Under the pieces are notes generated by a model. The model made no database searches. It was not told the origin of the DNA and saw only the letters and a program-made list of their open reading frames with translations. The position numbers and the translations under genes were made by a program. A DNA stretch of 64,000 nt. Source: Yinghuangia seranimata. Lineage in GTDB: Bacteria; Actinomycetota; Actinomycetes; Streptomycetales; Streptomycetaceae. Within the stretch, counting starts at the first letter, position 1, and each line of letters starts with the position of its first letter. Shown in pieces: positions 35,801 to 46,500 of the stretch. The stretch lies in NCBI RefSeq assembly GCF_029953285.1, contig NZ_JASAOI010000006.1, positions 1 through 64,000 on the forward strand, in the 5' to 3' direction.

Positions 35801-36955
35801 CTGGTCGTCACCTCCGACGCGGCCGCCGACACCGCGGTCAGTGGGCACGTCACCGCCACCACGCCTGACAACAACCCGGCGAACGACCAGGCCAAGGCGG
35901 CGATCCGGGTCGTCGACCCGCGCCGCCCCGACCCGGCCGTCACCGTCGAACTCGCCCCGGCCGCCGCCCATCCCGGGGATCCGGTCACCGCTACTGTGAC
36001 CGTCCGCAACCTCGGCGACGCGCCGACCGGGCCCGTCACCCTGACGACCGCGTTCCCGAAGGGCGTCACCCTCGACGCGGCCACGCCCGCGTGCCCGCCG
36101 GCGGGCTGTCCCGTGCCGACGTTGGCGCCGGGCGCGAGCAAGCCCTTCACGTACAAGCTCACTTCCGCCGCAGCGCTGACCGGCGCCGTCACCGGGACCG
36201 TCACCACCACCGGGGCCGACGCGAACCCGGCGAACAACACGGCGTCCGCGACGCTCACGGTGACGGACCGCCCGGTGCCGCCCGCGCCGCGCGCCGACCC
36301 GGCCGTGTCCGTGACGGTCAGCCCGAATCCGGCGTTCGTCGGCGGCCAGACCACCGCGGTCGTCACCGTCCGCAACCCCGGAGCGGCCCCGGCGACCGGC
36401 GTCACGCTGCTGGCCGAGGCACCGCCCGGTGTGACGGTGGAATCCGCCACCCGGCCGTGTACGACACCGCCCGGCTGCGCGCTCGACCCGCTGGCGCCCG
36501 GCGCGGAGACCACCGTGACGCTCGTCCTGCGCACGCCCGCCGCACTGACGGGCGCGGTGACAGCGACCCTGACGGTCACAGGTGACGACGAACGGGCCGA
36601 CAACGACACGGCGTCCGCGCCGCTGACCGTCATCCAGCCCGTGCTGACCGTCGTACCGAACGTCGGCCCGCCCGGCACTGTGGCGGCTGTCCAGGGCACC
36701 GGATTCCCCGCCGGCGCCACGGTGCAGCTGCGGTGGACGCGCGGCGTCACGGCGGTCATGGCCCCGGTCGTCGTCGCGCCGGATGGGACGTTCCGCACGC
36801 AGATGCTGGTGATGGTGCAGGACACGCTCGGGCCGCGCGAGGCCGTCGCGTCCCCCGAACCCGGCGCGGCACCGACGTTGTTCGGCGAGGTCAAGGCGCC
36901 GTTCCTGGTCGTGCCCGCGGTGCTGCAGCCCGACTCGTTCCAGCAGCGGGGGTGA
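32807..36955 (+). CDS. Membrane-anchored beta-propeller/CARDB protein of the CIS locus
   Basis: Protein of 1382 residues, first of the CIS operon. An Ala/Arg-rich N-terminus (about 65 residues, cytoplasmic) precedes one membrane helix (VLAAVVAATLVAGLLVMLMAW, near 68-88). Outside, a TolB/WD40-like propeller shows repeated WSPDG-x-x-(L/V)-A blades between about 240 and 780. Four DUF11/CARDB-like beta-sandwich repeats follow (about 805-1270; each has TNLG or RNLG and ends ADNN/PANN), then an IPT-like domain starting VVPNVGPPG. GTG 32807 is the assumed start; GTG 32813 is possible. It precedes the DUF4255 gene by 7 bases. A large surface scaffold is suggested, perhaps docking or sensing for the injection machine. 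Confidence 0.8.
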   Translation: MTVRRLDFTLRWTGRAPVRGLLPGAWRASAAAAGGMRAAARDSAAAARSGRPVEALPARLVDRPVGRVLAAVVAATLVAGLLVMLMAWRGEGDPAVPTPQAAPGRIAFEDSGVHHTLQLTVPPTGDGTQATLTPFLPASGSNDCMASGRGDRSVWVSERGAGEMLLTMLGAGPQAVLPTPPGMRLADPEVSPDGGWVAFAAWPARGSRSDSSDMCRGLPRDSDIQASPEVWVVRVDGTGLRRLAGPGSSPTWSPDGTQVAYEDHGVLRRIALADGAQPVQVTPDGTTVYRPAWEPKSGAGHDRIAVLIDLPDNTRAVAMVPAGGGAPVRIGVGRRKGDPDDLAWSPDGAQLAVLHAGGVDLVTPPAGACDTCTGSLYVYGFPVAADWVKSPGGKPALVVTVETDAGSISAALAGGPQDRLDLLPFVNVGGGDVWYSAPSYAPDGRRMAFIRARYVSEHEDDELMVGTVGDLAHAVAVRYPGRIEGEVPDRAAWSPDGTKLAFSRGPGYNDGGRNRSIAVVDISAGPDRATLVTTIGDEVRPGSTCHSDNSNPTWSPDGKRLAFGRESRCFIQSGPSATPSDTPPPIEIQLARPTGPTSGTKPSPGASSSTSAGSGRSASTAASASKRPVQAPIRRVDIVDPPPGYRHLWTSDVNGGNAADISRAACGDNTVCDVRDDWAAWSPNGSSIAFSREEADLDREVAAQRRRVLVVAPDGSGCRVVVPTGRPCNGTQASASATPVTDMRSPNHPAWSPDGRQLALDIEVDGWDGDKDSRIAVVDAATGQGAVFDGRFRSEQAMPTWQQTADLHVTVTGDATAVRDQTTRVTATITNLGPAPSNITNVELVLPPGLVATGTPSTSQGSCDRATMKCALGVLAAGEHVTVTIDAKAAELGEQRTVVNAATDRVDPRADNNSASATVRVLGADVAVTATATPPGFSVGEHGTVVFTLTNQGEITAKGLHFTPDVPAPLTVVSATPTCPAAGCGLPDLAPGASETVTLVVTSDAAADTAVSGHVTATTPDNNPANDQAKAAIRVVDPRRPDPAVTVELAPAAAHPGDPVTATVTVRNLGDAPTGPVTLTTAFPKGVTLDAATPACPPAGCPVPTLAPGASKPFTYKLTSAAALTGAVTGTVTTTGADANPANNTASATLTVTDRPVPPAPRADPAVSVTVSPNPAFVGGQTTAVVTVRNPGAAPATGVTLLAEAPPGVTVESATRPCTTPPGCALDPLAPGAETTVTLVLRTPAALTGAVTATLTVTGDDERADNDTASAPLTVIQPVLTVVPNVGPPGTVAAVQGTGFPAGATVQLRWTRGVTAVMAPVVVAPDGTFRTQMLVMVQDTLGPREAVASPEPGAAPTLFGEVKAPFLVVPAVLQPDSFQQRG

Positions 36956-36962
36956 CCGGCCG

Positions 36963-37706
36963 GTGATCCACGAAGTCGACGACGTGCTCAAGGAGATGGT
37001 GAAGTCGCAGGCCCTCGCGGGCGCGGACGTGGAGGTCGTCTTCGACGCGCCCACGCGAGACTGGGCCGCGCGTCGCAACACCCCGACGGTGAATCTGTAC
37101 CTGTACGACATCCGCGAGGACATGGGGCGCCGCACCCGCGGCCGCTACAACGAGTACGACGGCGCGGGCACGGTCGTCTCGCGTCGGCTGCCGCCTCGGT
37201 ACTTCCGGCTGTCCTACCTGGTGTCGGCGTGGACGCAGCGGGCCGAGGACGAACACCGATTGCTGTCCTCGCTGTTGGGGTGCTTCCTGCGCTACGAGGC
37301 GCTGCCTCCGGAGGTGCTGGGCGGCGAACTGGCCGCTACAGGTCTGCCGGTGCCGCTGAGCGTCGGTCAGCCACCGCAGGACGAACGGGCTTTCGCTGAT
37401 GTGTGGTCGGCCCTCGGCGGCGAGCTGAAGCCGTCGCTGGACCTGGCGGTGAGCGTTCCGCTCGCCGCGACCCGCGCCTTTCCGGCGGGGCCGCCCGTGG
37501 AGGAGGGGCTCGACCTGCGCACGAATGACCTTGGGCGGCCGGCGGCGACGTCGTCGGACGGGCCGGGCGACGGCACGGATGCCGCCGCCGGGCCTGGTGC
37601 CGCGGCACCGGAGGCCGCTCCCGCCGCGCGTACCGGAACGGGCGAGCGCGGGTCGGCCTTGCCTCGACCACGCGGTCCCCGCCGCCCGGGACGGAGGTCG
37701 TCGTGA
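36963..37706 (+). CDS. DUF4255 tail terminator (Pvc16/Afp16-like)
   Basis: Caps the distal end of the sheath-tube in contractile injection systems. Of 247 residues, the first 180 are the DUF4255 domain, with TPTVNLYLYDIREDMGRR and the conserved RYFRLSYLVSAWTQRAEDEHRLL block. A Pro/Ala-rich tail follows. The GTG start lies 7 bases after the upstream stop, and its own end overlaps the ATPase start by GTGA. It is one of the most diagnostic genes of extracellular CIS clusters. Confidence 0.93.
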   Translation: MIHEVDDVLKEMVKSQALAGADVEVVFDAPTRDWAARRNTPTVNLYLYDIREDMGRRTRGRYNEYDGAGTVVSRRLPPRYFRLSYLVSAWTQRAEDEHRLLSSLLGCFLRYEALPPEVLGGELAATGLPVPLSVGQPPQDERAFADVWSALGGELKPSLDLAVSVPLAATRAFPAGPPVEEGLDLRTNDLGRPAATSSDGPGDGTDAAAGPGAAAPEAAPAARTGTGERGSALPRPRGPRRPGRRSS

Positions 37707-40558
37707 CACTCCTGGGTGAAGGCTTCGGCACCGAGACGGGTGAAGGCACCGACGCGATGAACAGTGGGCCGCCGGATGCGGGTGACGTCGTGGTCGAGGG
37801 CGTGCGTGTCGGCCCGGGCGGCGGCTTTGACGCCGTGCTCACCGGCCGACCCGGCGGTGAGCTGGAACCCGTGGCCCGTCCGCTGGGCGTTGCGGCGGGC
37901 GGTGGAGCGGGCGGTGGCCAGGACTCGGCGCCCTACGGGGATTCGACGGGTGACACCCGCGAGGGACACGACGGTGATGTGGGTCAGGTCCCGCCGCTGC
38001 CGACAATGACGCCGACGGCGGCGCCGGAGTCCGGTCCGTACCCCGTCGAAGGCCCCACCCCGCACGCGGCGTTGCGGCGCGAGGCCTTCACCGGAGGGCT
38101 GGGCGACCGACTCGGGCGGCTTGGCGCCAAGCCGGGGACCGGACCGGGGGCCGCAGGGATCGCGGCCTCGAACGAGGCTTCGAACGGAACGTCGAACGTG
38201 GCTTCGAGCGGGGAGTCGGACGGCGGTCCGTCCGGCGGCGTGCCCCCGTGGGCAGCGCACGCCGCCGCAGCGGAAACACGGTTCATGCCACCGCTGGACC
38301 CGGCTCCCGTACCGTCGGAGTCCGGTCCCGCCGGGAGCGGTCCCGGCGTCCCGCATGCGGGACTCGGGTACACGCCGCCGATGGACGCGGCCCCTGGCAC
38401 GACTCCCGCACCGCCGGAGACTGGTCCCGGCGTCCCGCATGTGGACTCTCCACGCAGCGGCCACGTCGGCCGGGCGTACTCCGCCGATCTCGACGGGACC
38501 GGCGATCCGAGTCTGACGCACCTGCTCGGTCGGATCGCCGTCCTCGAGGAGCGGGTGCGCAACGCCGTCGACGCGCGCCGCGGGGTCGATCCGCGGCCCG
38601 ACGACCCCTACCGCGGGCTGCACCTCTCCGCCGACACCGTGCGCGGGCTGCTCGACCGGCCGATCGTCAGCCCGCGCGTCGTCGACGCCGTGCGCGCCGG
38701 GGCGCCCGACGCGTGGGCCGCGCGTGCCGCGCGCAACGGCGCCGTGCTGCGGCTGGCCGAACTGGAGAGCGAGTTCCGGCTCGCGCCGCTCGACGTCGAC
38801 CTGCTGCTCATCGCGCTCGCCCCGGACGTCGACCGCCGCTTCGAACAGTTCTACGGCTACCTCAACGACGACGTCACCCGCCGCCGCGCCACCGTCGGGC
38901 TCGCGCTCGAACTCGCCGGCATGCCGCCGTTCGCCGCCCCGGCGCGTGGTCGGTTCACCGCCGGTTCGCCGCTGCTCCGGCGCGGTCTGCTGCGCGTCGA
39001 CGATCCCGAACGGCCTTTCCTCGGCCGCGCGTTGCGCGTCCCGGATCGGGTCGCCGCGCACCTGCTCGGTGACGACGCCCCCGACCCGCTCCTCGCCGGC
39101 CTGCTCACCCCCGTGCCCCGTGACCCCGTGCCGGCCGACCGCGAGGCCGCCCACCTCGGCGCGGCCCTGGCCGACGGTCTCGGCCCCGCGTACCTGCGCC
39201 AGCCGCCCGGCGGCGCCGGTCAGGCCGCCGCCGCACACGCCCTCGCCGCGGCCGGGCGCGGGACACTCACGCTCGACCTCACCCGGCTCGCCGACGCGGC
39301 CGACCCCGTCGCCGCCCTCGCAGCGGCGGCCCGCGAAGCCGCGCTACGCGGTGCCGGTCTCGTCGCCGCACCCGTGGACGCACTCCGCGAGACGCCTCGC
39401 CTGATCCGTGAACTCGCCGCGTTGCCAGGTCTCGTCGTGATGATCGGCGGTGGACCGTGGGACCCCGAGTGGTCTCCCGCCACCCCGCTGCTCGTCGACG
39501 TGGCGGTGCCGTCGGAACGCGACCGCGCGGCCCGCTGGCGCGACGCGCTGCGCCGCACCGTCCCCGCCGGGGCCGGAACCCCGGACGTGGCGGCGGTCGC
39601 GGCCTTCACCCTCACCGAGCAGCAGGTGGAACGCGCCGCCCGCACCGCGTACCGGCAGTCCGTCCTCGCCGACGAGCCCCTCGACGAGGCCCACCTCGCG
39701 TTCGGCGCACGCGCCCAGAACTCGGCCGGGCTCGAACGGCTGGCCCGGCGGATCCGGCCCGCCGTCGGATGGGACGACCTCGTCCTGCCCCCGCCGGTCC
39801 TCGCACAGCTGCACGAACTCGCCGCCCGCGCCCGGCACCGCGACCGCGTCCTCGGCGACTGGGCGATGCGGCCCGGGGGCGGGCGCGGCCGCGGCGTCAT
39901 GGCGCTGTTCGCCGGCGACTCCGGCACCGGCAAGACGATGTCGGTGGAGGTGGCCGCGGGCGCGCTCGGCCTCGACCTGTACACGGTCGACCTCTCCACC
40001 GTGGTGTCCAAGTACGTCGGCGAGACCGAGAAGAACCTCGAACGGATCTTCACCGAGGCGGCGGGCGTCAACGCCGTACTCCTGTTCGACGAGGCCGACG
40101 CCGTGTTCGGCAAGCGGTCCGAGGTCAAGGACGCCCACGACCGCTACGCCAACGTCGAAAGCGCCTACCTGCTCCAGCGCATGGAGTCGTTCGACGGTGT
40201 CGCCGTGCTCGCCACCAACCTGCGGGCCAACCTCGACGAGGCCTTCACCCGACGGCTCGACCTCGTCGTGGACTTCCCCCGGCCGGACGCCGCCCAGCGC
40301 CGTGCGCTGTGGGCCCGCTGCCTCGGTCCGGCGCTGCCCCGCGACCCCGACCTGGACCTGGACTTCTGTGCCGCCGCGTTCGAACTCGCGGGCGGAGACA
40401 TCCGCTCCGCGGCGGTCACCGCGGCGTACACGGCGGCCGACGCCGGGCGCCCCGTGCGGATGGCCGACCTGATCACCGCCGTCGCCCGCGAGTACCGCAA
40501 GCTCGGACGGCTGTGCCTGGAAAGCGAGTTCGGACCCTACCTGGCGCTCACCCGCTGA
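37703..40558 (+). CDS. AAA+ ATPase of CIS cluster (Pvc15/Afp15-like)
   Basis: ATPase of 951 residues, essential for assembly of PVC/Afp-type particles though not part of the final structure. The first 250 residues are Gly/Ser/Pro-rich low-complexity sequence with (N/S)-x-ASN-type runs, unusual for the family. A helical domain follows, then the ATPase domain with Walker A GDSGTGKT (738-745), Walker B LLFDEAD (about 794-800), sensor and Arg-finger segments (VLATNLRANLDEAFTRRLD). It overlaps the DUF4255 gene (GTGA) and is 19 bases from the giant DUF4157 gene. Confidence 0.93.
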   Translation: MTLLGEGFGTETGEGTDAMNSGPPDAGDVVVEGVRVGPGGGFDAVLTGRPGGELEPVARPLGVAAGGGAGGGQDSAPYGDSTGDTREGHDGDVGQVPPLPTMTPTAAPESGPYPVEGPTPHAALRREAFTGGLGDRLGRLGAKPGTGPGAAGIAASNEASNGTSNVASSGESDGGPSGGVPPWAAHAAAAETRFMPPLDPAPVPSESGPAGSGPGVPHAGLGYTPPMDAAPGTTPAPPETGPGVPHVDSPRSGHVGRAYSADLDGTGDPSLTHLLGRIAVLEERVRNAVDARRGVDPRPDDPYRGLHLSADTVRGLLDRPIVSPRVVDAVRAGAPDAWAARAARNGAVLRLAELESEFRLAPLDVDLLLIALAPDVDRRFEQFYGYLNDDVTRRRATVGLALELAGMPPFAAPARGRFTAGSPLLRRGLLRVDDPERPFLGRALRVPDRVAAHLLGDDAPDPLLAGLLTPVPRDPVPADREAAHLGAALADGLGPAYLRQPPGGAGQAAAAHALAAAGRGTLTLDLTRLADAADPVAALAAAAREAALRGAGLVAAPVDALRETPRLIRELAALPGLVVMIGGGPWDPEWSPATPLLVDVAVPSERDRAARWRDALRRTVPAGAGTPDVAAVAAFTLTEQQVERAARTAYRQSVLADEPLDEAHLAFGARAQNSAGLERLARRIRPAVGWDDLVLPPPVLAQLHELAARARHRDRVLGDWAMRPGGGRGRGVMALFAGDSGTGKTMSVEVAAGALGLDLYTVDLSTVVSKYVGETEKNLERIFTEAAGVNAVLLFDEADAVFGKRSEVKDAHDRYANVESAYLLQRMESFDGVAVLATNLRANLDEAFTRRLDLVVDFPRPDAAQRRALWARCLGPALPRDPDLDLDFCAAAFELAGGDIRSAAVTAAYTAADAGRPVRMADLITAVAREYRKLGRLCLESEFGPYLALTR

Positions 40559-40577
40559 CGGCCGAGGACGGATCCCG

Positions 40578-43500
40578 GTGCGCGAACTCGACCTGGCCGC
40601 CTTGGGCGTGGCCAACCCCCACCCGGCGCTGCGACCCGCCGTGGACGCCGACCTCGCCGCCCTGCCCGCCGACGCGGCCGAACTGCTCGCGATGCAGCAG
40701 ACGGTCGGCAACGCGGCGGTCGAGGCCGCACTGAACCCCCCGACGGTGCAGGACGTCGTCGGGACGGCGGGCGAACCGCTGGCGGCGGGCGTGCGGGCCG
40801 AGATGGAGGACCGGCTCGGGCACGACTTCGGCGACGTACGTGTCCATACGGGCGCCGACGCACACGCCTCGGCGGAGTCGCTGGACGCGACGGCGTACAC
40901 GACCGGCGAGCACGTGGTGTTCCAACACGGCGCGTTCGACCCGGGCTCGGACGGCGGCAAGACGACGCTGGCGCACGAGCTCACGCACGTTGTGCAGCAA
41001 CGCGGCGGCCCGGTCGACGGGACGGACACGGGTGGTGGGGTCGCACTGAGCGACCCGGGAGACCGTTTCGAACGCGAGGCGGTCGCGACGGCGGAGAGAG
41101 CGGTCAAGGAGGCCCCCGGCGCTTCGACGGTGGGAACGCTGCACGCGCCTGGCGGCTCGGCGACGGAGACGACGTCCGACGGGCCGGGTGAGGGTACGGC
41201 GAAGGGGCTGGGCGCCGCGAACGACACAGGCGTGCCCGCGGTTTCGGAACCGGAACCGGCCGGACACGACGCCGTGCCCGACGGCTCGGGAACCGCCCTC
41301 GCAGTGGCGGCCGGCCATACCGTCGGCCTACCCGCAGACGCTGCGGGAGCGGCAGCCGCCATGTTGGACGACCTCGTCACGAGCGAGCCGGGTGGGCCCA
41401 GCCCGCAGTACGGCCTGTCGGCTGCGGTGCACACGGCGGCGGCCGGCAGCGCTCTGGGCGCTCTGGCACCTGGCGGCGGGGCGCGCGCTGCCGCAGGCGC
41501 ATCGGCTGCGACGGCGGCTGTCGGCGCGGCGTCGCAGCTGTCTCACGTCGGCGAAGTCCTCGACGACGTCGCCGAGTCGACGCCCGCGGCATCGCTCGGA
41601 CAGGGCGTCTCGCACCCCCTGGCGTCGGTCGGGCACGCCGGGTTGGTCGCGGCGCACGGTGGTGCGCAAAGCGGCCTCGCGCTCTACGGCGGGGCTTCGG
41701 CCGCAGGTGTCCCGTCAGCCGACACGCTCGCGGCTCCGGCGCACGGTCTGGCTGCGTTGCCTGGTTCGGGCGGGCTCGGGGGTGTCTCGGGCGGCCTCGC
41801 GTCGTCCAGCGGGTCCGCGTCGGGCGTATCCGCCGCGCCGGCGTCCGTGAGCGCCGTGGCGCCTCACGTCGGCGAAGTCCTCGACAGCGTCGAGATCGAG
41901 CCCGAGACGCCGGTCGGCCACTCCGCGTCGCAGACGACTGCGACGGCGGCGAACGTTACGCCGCATGCCGCCTCCGGCGCGCCGACCGCGCTCAGCAGCC
42001 CTTCCACCACCGTTGACGAGCTCGTCGAGATCGAGACTGAAGGCCCGGCAGCAGGCGCGCACAGTGGCGGCCCTTCCAGTAGCCCGCACGCGGCTTCGAC
42101 CATCGCCAACAGCAGCGGCACGGCCGACAGCTCACACGCGTCTCCCTCGTCCTTGCACGCCGCAGCGCCGCACACCGGTGCGTCCGGCGCCTCGCACGCG
42201 TCCCCTACGTCCGCGCACACTCCCGCCGCGCCCGCAAGCGGGACTCACGCGCCCCCTCAGTCGTCTGGCGAACTCCCCGGCGGCCTGTCCGAGATCGAGC
42301 CTTCCGCACCCGCCGGCGGCCACGCCCCGTCCGGCGGCACTCACCACCCGGCCCCGCCCGTCCCGCCTGCCTCGCCCGGTCCGCACGCCGCGTCCTCCGC
42401 CTCGCACCCCGCTGCCCATCCCGGCGGGGCTGCCGGCTCGCACCCCACCGCCGGAGGCGCCGCGCACCACCCCCTTGGCGGTGCCGCCTCCGCTCACGGC
42501 CCCGCGCCCGCCGGTGGCGCGCCCGCTGTCGGGTCGGCCACGCCCGCCGGGGGCGATCCCCTGGCCGCCTGGCACACGTCCATCCAGGGCGCCACCACCG
42601 CCGTCGCAGCGCCCGCCGTGCCCGCCACCGCCGGGGCGGACCTCACCGCTCAGGCCTCGGCCGTCGATGCCGATCGGCGGGCCCGACAGCCGGACTTCGC
42701 CGCCGAGGCGTCGGCCCGGGTGCCGGCACCTCCCGCTGAGCCGCCGCGTCAGAGCACGTTGGACACCTCCGTGCCGGACAGGACGATCGCGGGCGTGCGA
42801 ACTGCCGCCGCCGCTCGGCTCAGCGACCAGACGTTCCCGGCCATGGTGCCGATGCCGTCGTTCGGCCCGACGGGCCACGGCGGCGGGGGTGGCGGCGGGG
42901 GTGCGCTCACGCCCGCGACGTCGAGCAACGCCGCCGCGCAGGCCAGTCACGTCGACGCCGCCCCGGTCTGTGTCGACCCCGCCGCGGACCAGGTGTCCAG
43001 CCAGGTCACCAACGTGACCCCGCCCGCGGCGGCCACGGGGACGGCGGGCCAGCAGACAGTCATCTCGCAGCCGCCCGCGCCGCCCGCGCCGACTCCCGCA
43101 CAGGGCGCGCAGATCGGCGAGGTGCTCGGCACCGTCAAGGCGCACGCGTCCGAGTACGCCCAGCAGTTCGTCGACGCCGGGCGCGAACGCCTGGACCCCG
43201 GCAAGCGCGTCGCCGCCCTCACGCCCGCCGCCGCGCAGCTCCTGCCCGACCAGCTCTCGGCGATCAACGGTGAGTTGGAGGGGGCCGCCCGTACCGCCGC
43301 CGGGGCCACCCAGGCGATGACGGCCGCCGTGGCCGCGCATCAGGCGAACGCCAGCCAGCAGACCGTCGCCGCGACCGACCAGGTCTCGTCGGCGGCGGCG
43401 ACCGCGCACACCCAGGTCGGCGACCGCGAGCAGCAGCAGCTCCAGTCCGTGGACGGCGCCCGGGCCGCGGCGGACGCGCACATCGAGAGCCGCCAGGCCG

Positions 43501-46500
43501 CCGCCCAGGGCACCCCCGACGCGGCCGCCATCAACGCCAAACGGGACACCTACCTCGGCGCCCTGGACTCCGCGGTGAGCGCCGGCGCCGCCGCGTTCCG
43601 CGCCGCCGGGGAGGCCCGCGGAACCGAACTGGACCGCGTCGCCGGCCTCCAGCGCGCCGCGTACCGCAGGCAGGGGGACGCCGAGGCGCGCCGCATCCTC
43701 ACCGGCAGCGAGGCCGACACCGAGGCGCAGATCAACGCCCGTAAGGCGCACGCCTGGGTGGACACGCAGTGCCAGAACGTCGACGCCCGTGCCGCCGCCC
43801 TCAAACGCGACGCGAACGCCGAAGTCACGCGGCTGACCGGGGCGTTGCAGAGCCGCAAGGAAGGCGCCCGCGACCAGATCCGGGACTGGGCGGCCGCCCA
43901 GCAGGGCCGTGAGCGCAGCTGGTGGGAGCGCCTGCTCGACAGCTTCCACGACTGGGCGCAAGGCGCGAAGTCGGACACCGCCGCATGGCAGGAGCAGCGC
44001 GCCACCCAGACCAGGAACGAGGTCGCGGGGGACTTCGCGCTGCTGGCCAGGCTGCGCGAACAGGGCATCACCAGCATCCAGCAGATGAGCGAGGAAGAGC
44101 GGTCCCGGCTGACCGCCGACCAACTCCGGCTCGTCCAAAGGTTCCTGCTGTCCGGCGGCGGTGACCCGATCACCACGGTGGCGCAGATGCTGGTGTCCCG
44201 CCTGAAGGACCGCCGCGTGCCGGACATCGCCAAGTCGCTGGAGCAGCAGGCGATCGCGACGCTCGGCGCCGACGACCTCAACGTGCTGGGCCAGGCGCAG
44301 AGCCCCGGGTTCAACGCCCGCGCCACCGTCAACCAGCTCGTCAGCTCGATGCGCGGCCTCGGCACCAAGGAGGAGCAGCTCTTCGCGGCGCTCGGCGGGC
44401 ACACGCCCCTGCAGATCGCCGCCATCCGCAAGATGTACGCGTCGATGAACAACGGCGCGTCGCTCGACGAAGCGCTGACGAGCGAGCTCTCGGGCACGGA
44501 GAAAGAGCGCGCCGACGCGATGATGTCGGGCGACCCCGTCGCGTCCGCCGTCGCCAGCCTGCACGACGCCGTCGACGGCCTGGGCACCAACACCGCGCAG
44601 ATCATGGCGACTTTGCGTGGCAAGACCGCCGCCGAGCGCGACGCGATCATCATCGCCTACCGCGAGAAGTACGGCGTCGAGCTGGTCGCCGACCTCGACG
44701 ACGACCTCAGCGGCAACGAGGCCGGCGAGGCCCACGCCCTGCTGAACGGCGACGCCGAGGGCGCCGACGCCTACCACCTGGCCAACGCCATGGACGGGCC
44801 CGGCACCGACGAGGTTGCCATCCACGCCGCGTACGCCCGCATCCGCGCCGAGGTCGAGGCCCAGGCGCAGGCCACCGGCATGACCACCGCCGAGATGAAC
44901 GCCGAGATCCTGCGCCGCAACCGCCTGGTCGCCGAGCGGTACGGCGTGCAGCACGGCGGCGGCGACGGCGCCCTCGAAGCCGCCATCACCGACGAGCTCA
45001 CCGACGGCGGCGACAACCCGGACCACGGCGAACTCAACCTCGCGCTCGGCGAGATGCACAACAACCAGACCGAGATGGACGCCGCCCAGCTCCAGATCGA
45101 GCACGAGTCGACGTACACCGACGACGACCACGCCAACGCGATCCTGCGCCACCAGTACGACCGCGCCAAGGCCGACGTGCTGCGCGACGCCCGCGCGGCG
45201 ATCCAGCGCGACCCCACCCTGACGCCCGCGCAACGCGCCGAACGGCTCGCCCACCTCGAGGACGACCCGCAGGTCAAGGCCGCCATCACAGCGGCCGCGC
45301 AGGCCAACATGAACGCGCTGCACACGACGTTCGACACCAACATGCAGGGGACCGAAGGCCCGGGCGCCTTCGACAACTTCATCGAGCACGACTTCCAGGG
45401 CGTGTCGAAGAACGAGGCCCACGCCCTCGTCCAGCAGTCCGGCGACCTCAGCCCCGCGCAGAAGCTCCGCTACGCCATCGAGGGCCTGGGCACCAACGAG
45501 GCCGCCATCCGCGAGGTCCTGCGCGGCAAGTCGCGCGAGGAGATCGAGGCGATCAAGGCCGAGTACTACCGGCTCACCGGCCGTACGCTCGTCGAGGACC
45601 TGCACGGCGACCTCGACGGCCGCGACCTGGCCGACGCCGACGCCATGCTCAACGGCTCCAAGACCCCCGAGGAACGCGCCGCCTACCTGGCCCAGCGCGC
45701 CGAGTGGGAGACCGAGCACGGCACCGGCGTCATCGGCGACCTGTTCGACGACACCGAGGAGGCGAACCTCCAGCAGTCCGCGCACGACGCCCAGGACGCC
45801 TACGAGGCCTACCAGCGCGCGCTCCACGAGAACCCGCAGGACCCCGCGAAGGTCGCCGCCGCTCTCGAACGCTTCGACCGGCTGGCCGGGTACGGCGAAC
45901 TCGACATCGAGGCACACCGCGAGGCCGTCGACACCATCGCGGACACCGGGGCGATGGTCGCCGCGACGGTGGTGGGCATCACCGTGGCCGTGCTCAGCGC
46001 CGGTACGGCCGCGCCCGCGGTCGCGGCCGGGATCGCGTCCCTGGCCGGCACGCTCGGCGTCACGACGGCGACGACCGCGGCGGTCCTGGGCGCGGTCGCG
46101 TCGGCGGCGGCCGGGATAGCCGTCCGGTCGATGACCAAGGGCGACGCCTACGGCAACGAGGACCTCGCGACCGACCTCGCCCAAGGCCTCGTCGACGCCG
46201 TCGTCGCGGGCGCGACCGCCGGGACGGGGGAGGCGATCCTCAAGTCGCTGATGGAGGCGCCGGCGTTCGGCATCCTGCGCCAGGCGGCACAGAGCGGCGC
46301 GCTCACCCCTACCGCGAAGGCGGCGCTCCAGGGCGCGATCGAAGGCGCCATGGGCGGCGCCGTCAGCGGCGCGGCCGGGGCGATGCTGCACGAGGACACC
46401 TGGCACAACCCCAACCCGCTGGGGGTCATCGTGTCGGGCGCGGGCCACGGCGCGGCCCAAGGTGCGGCCATGGGCGCGGCGATGGGCGGCGCCATGCAGT

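Noticed and set aside
32609-37135. 1508-codon minus-strand frame opposite the propeller protein
   Set aside because: Low-complexity Arg/Gly/Val sequence with no family match; a shadow of the real gene.
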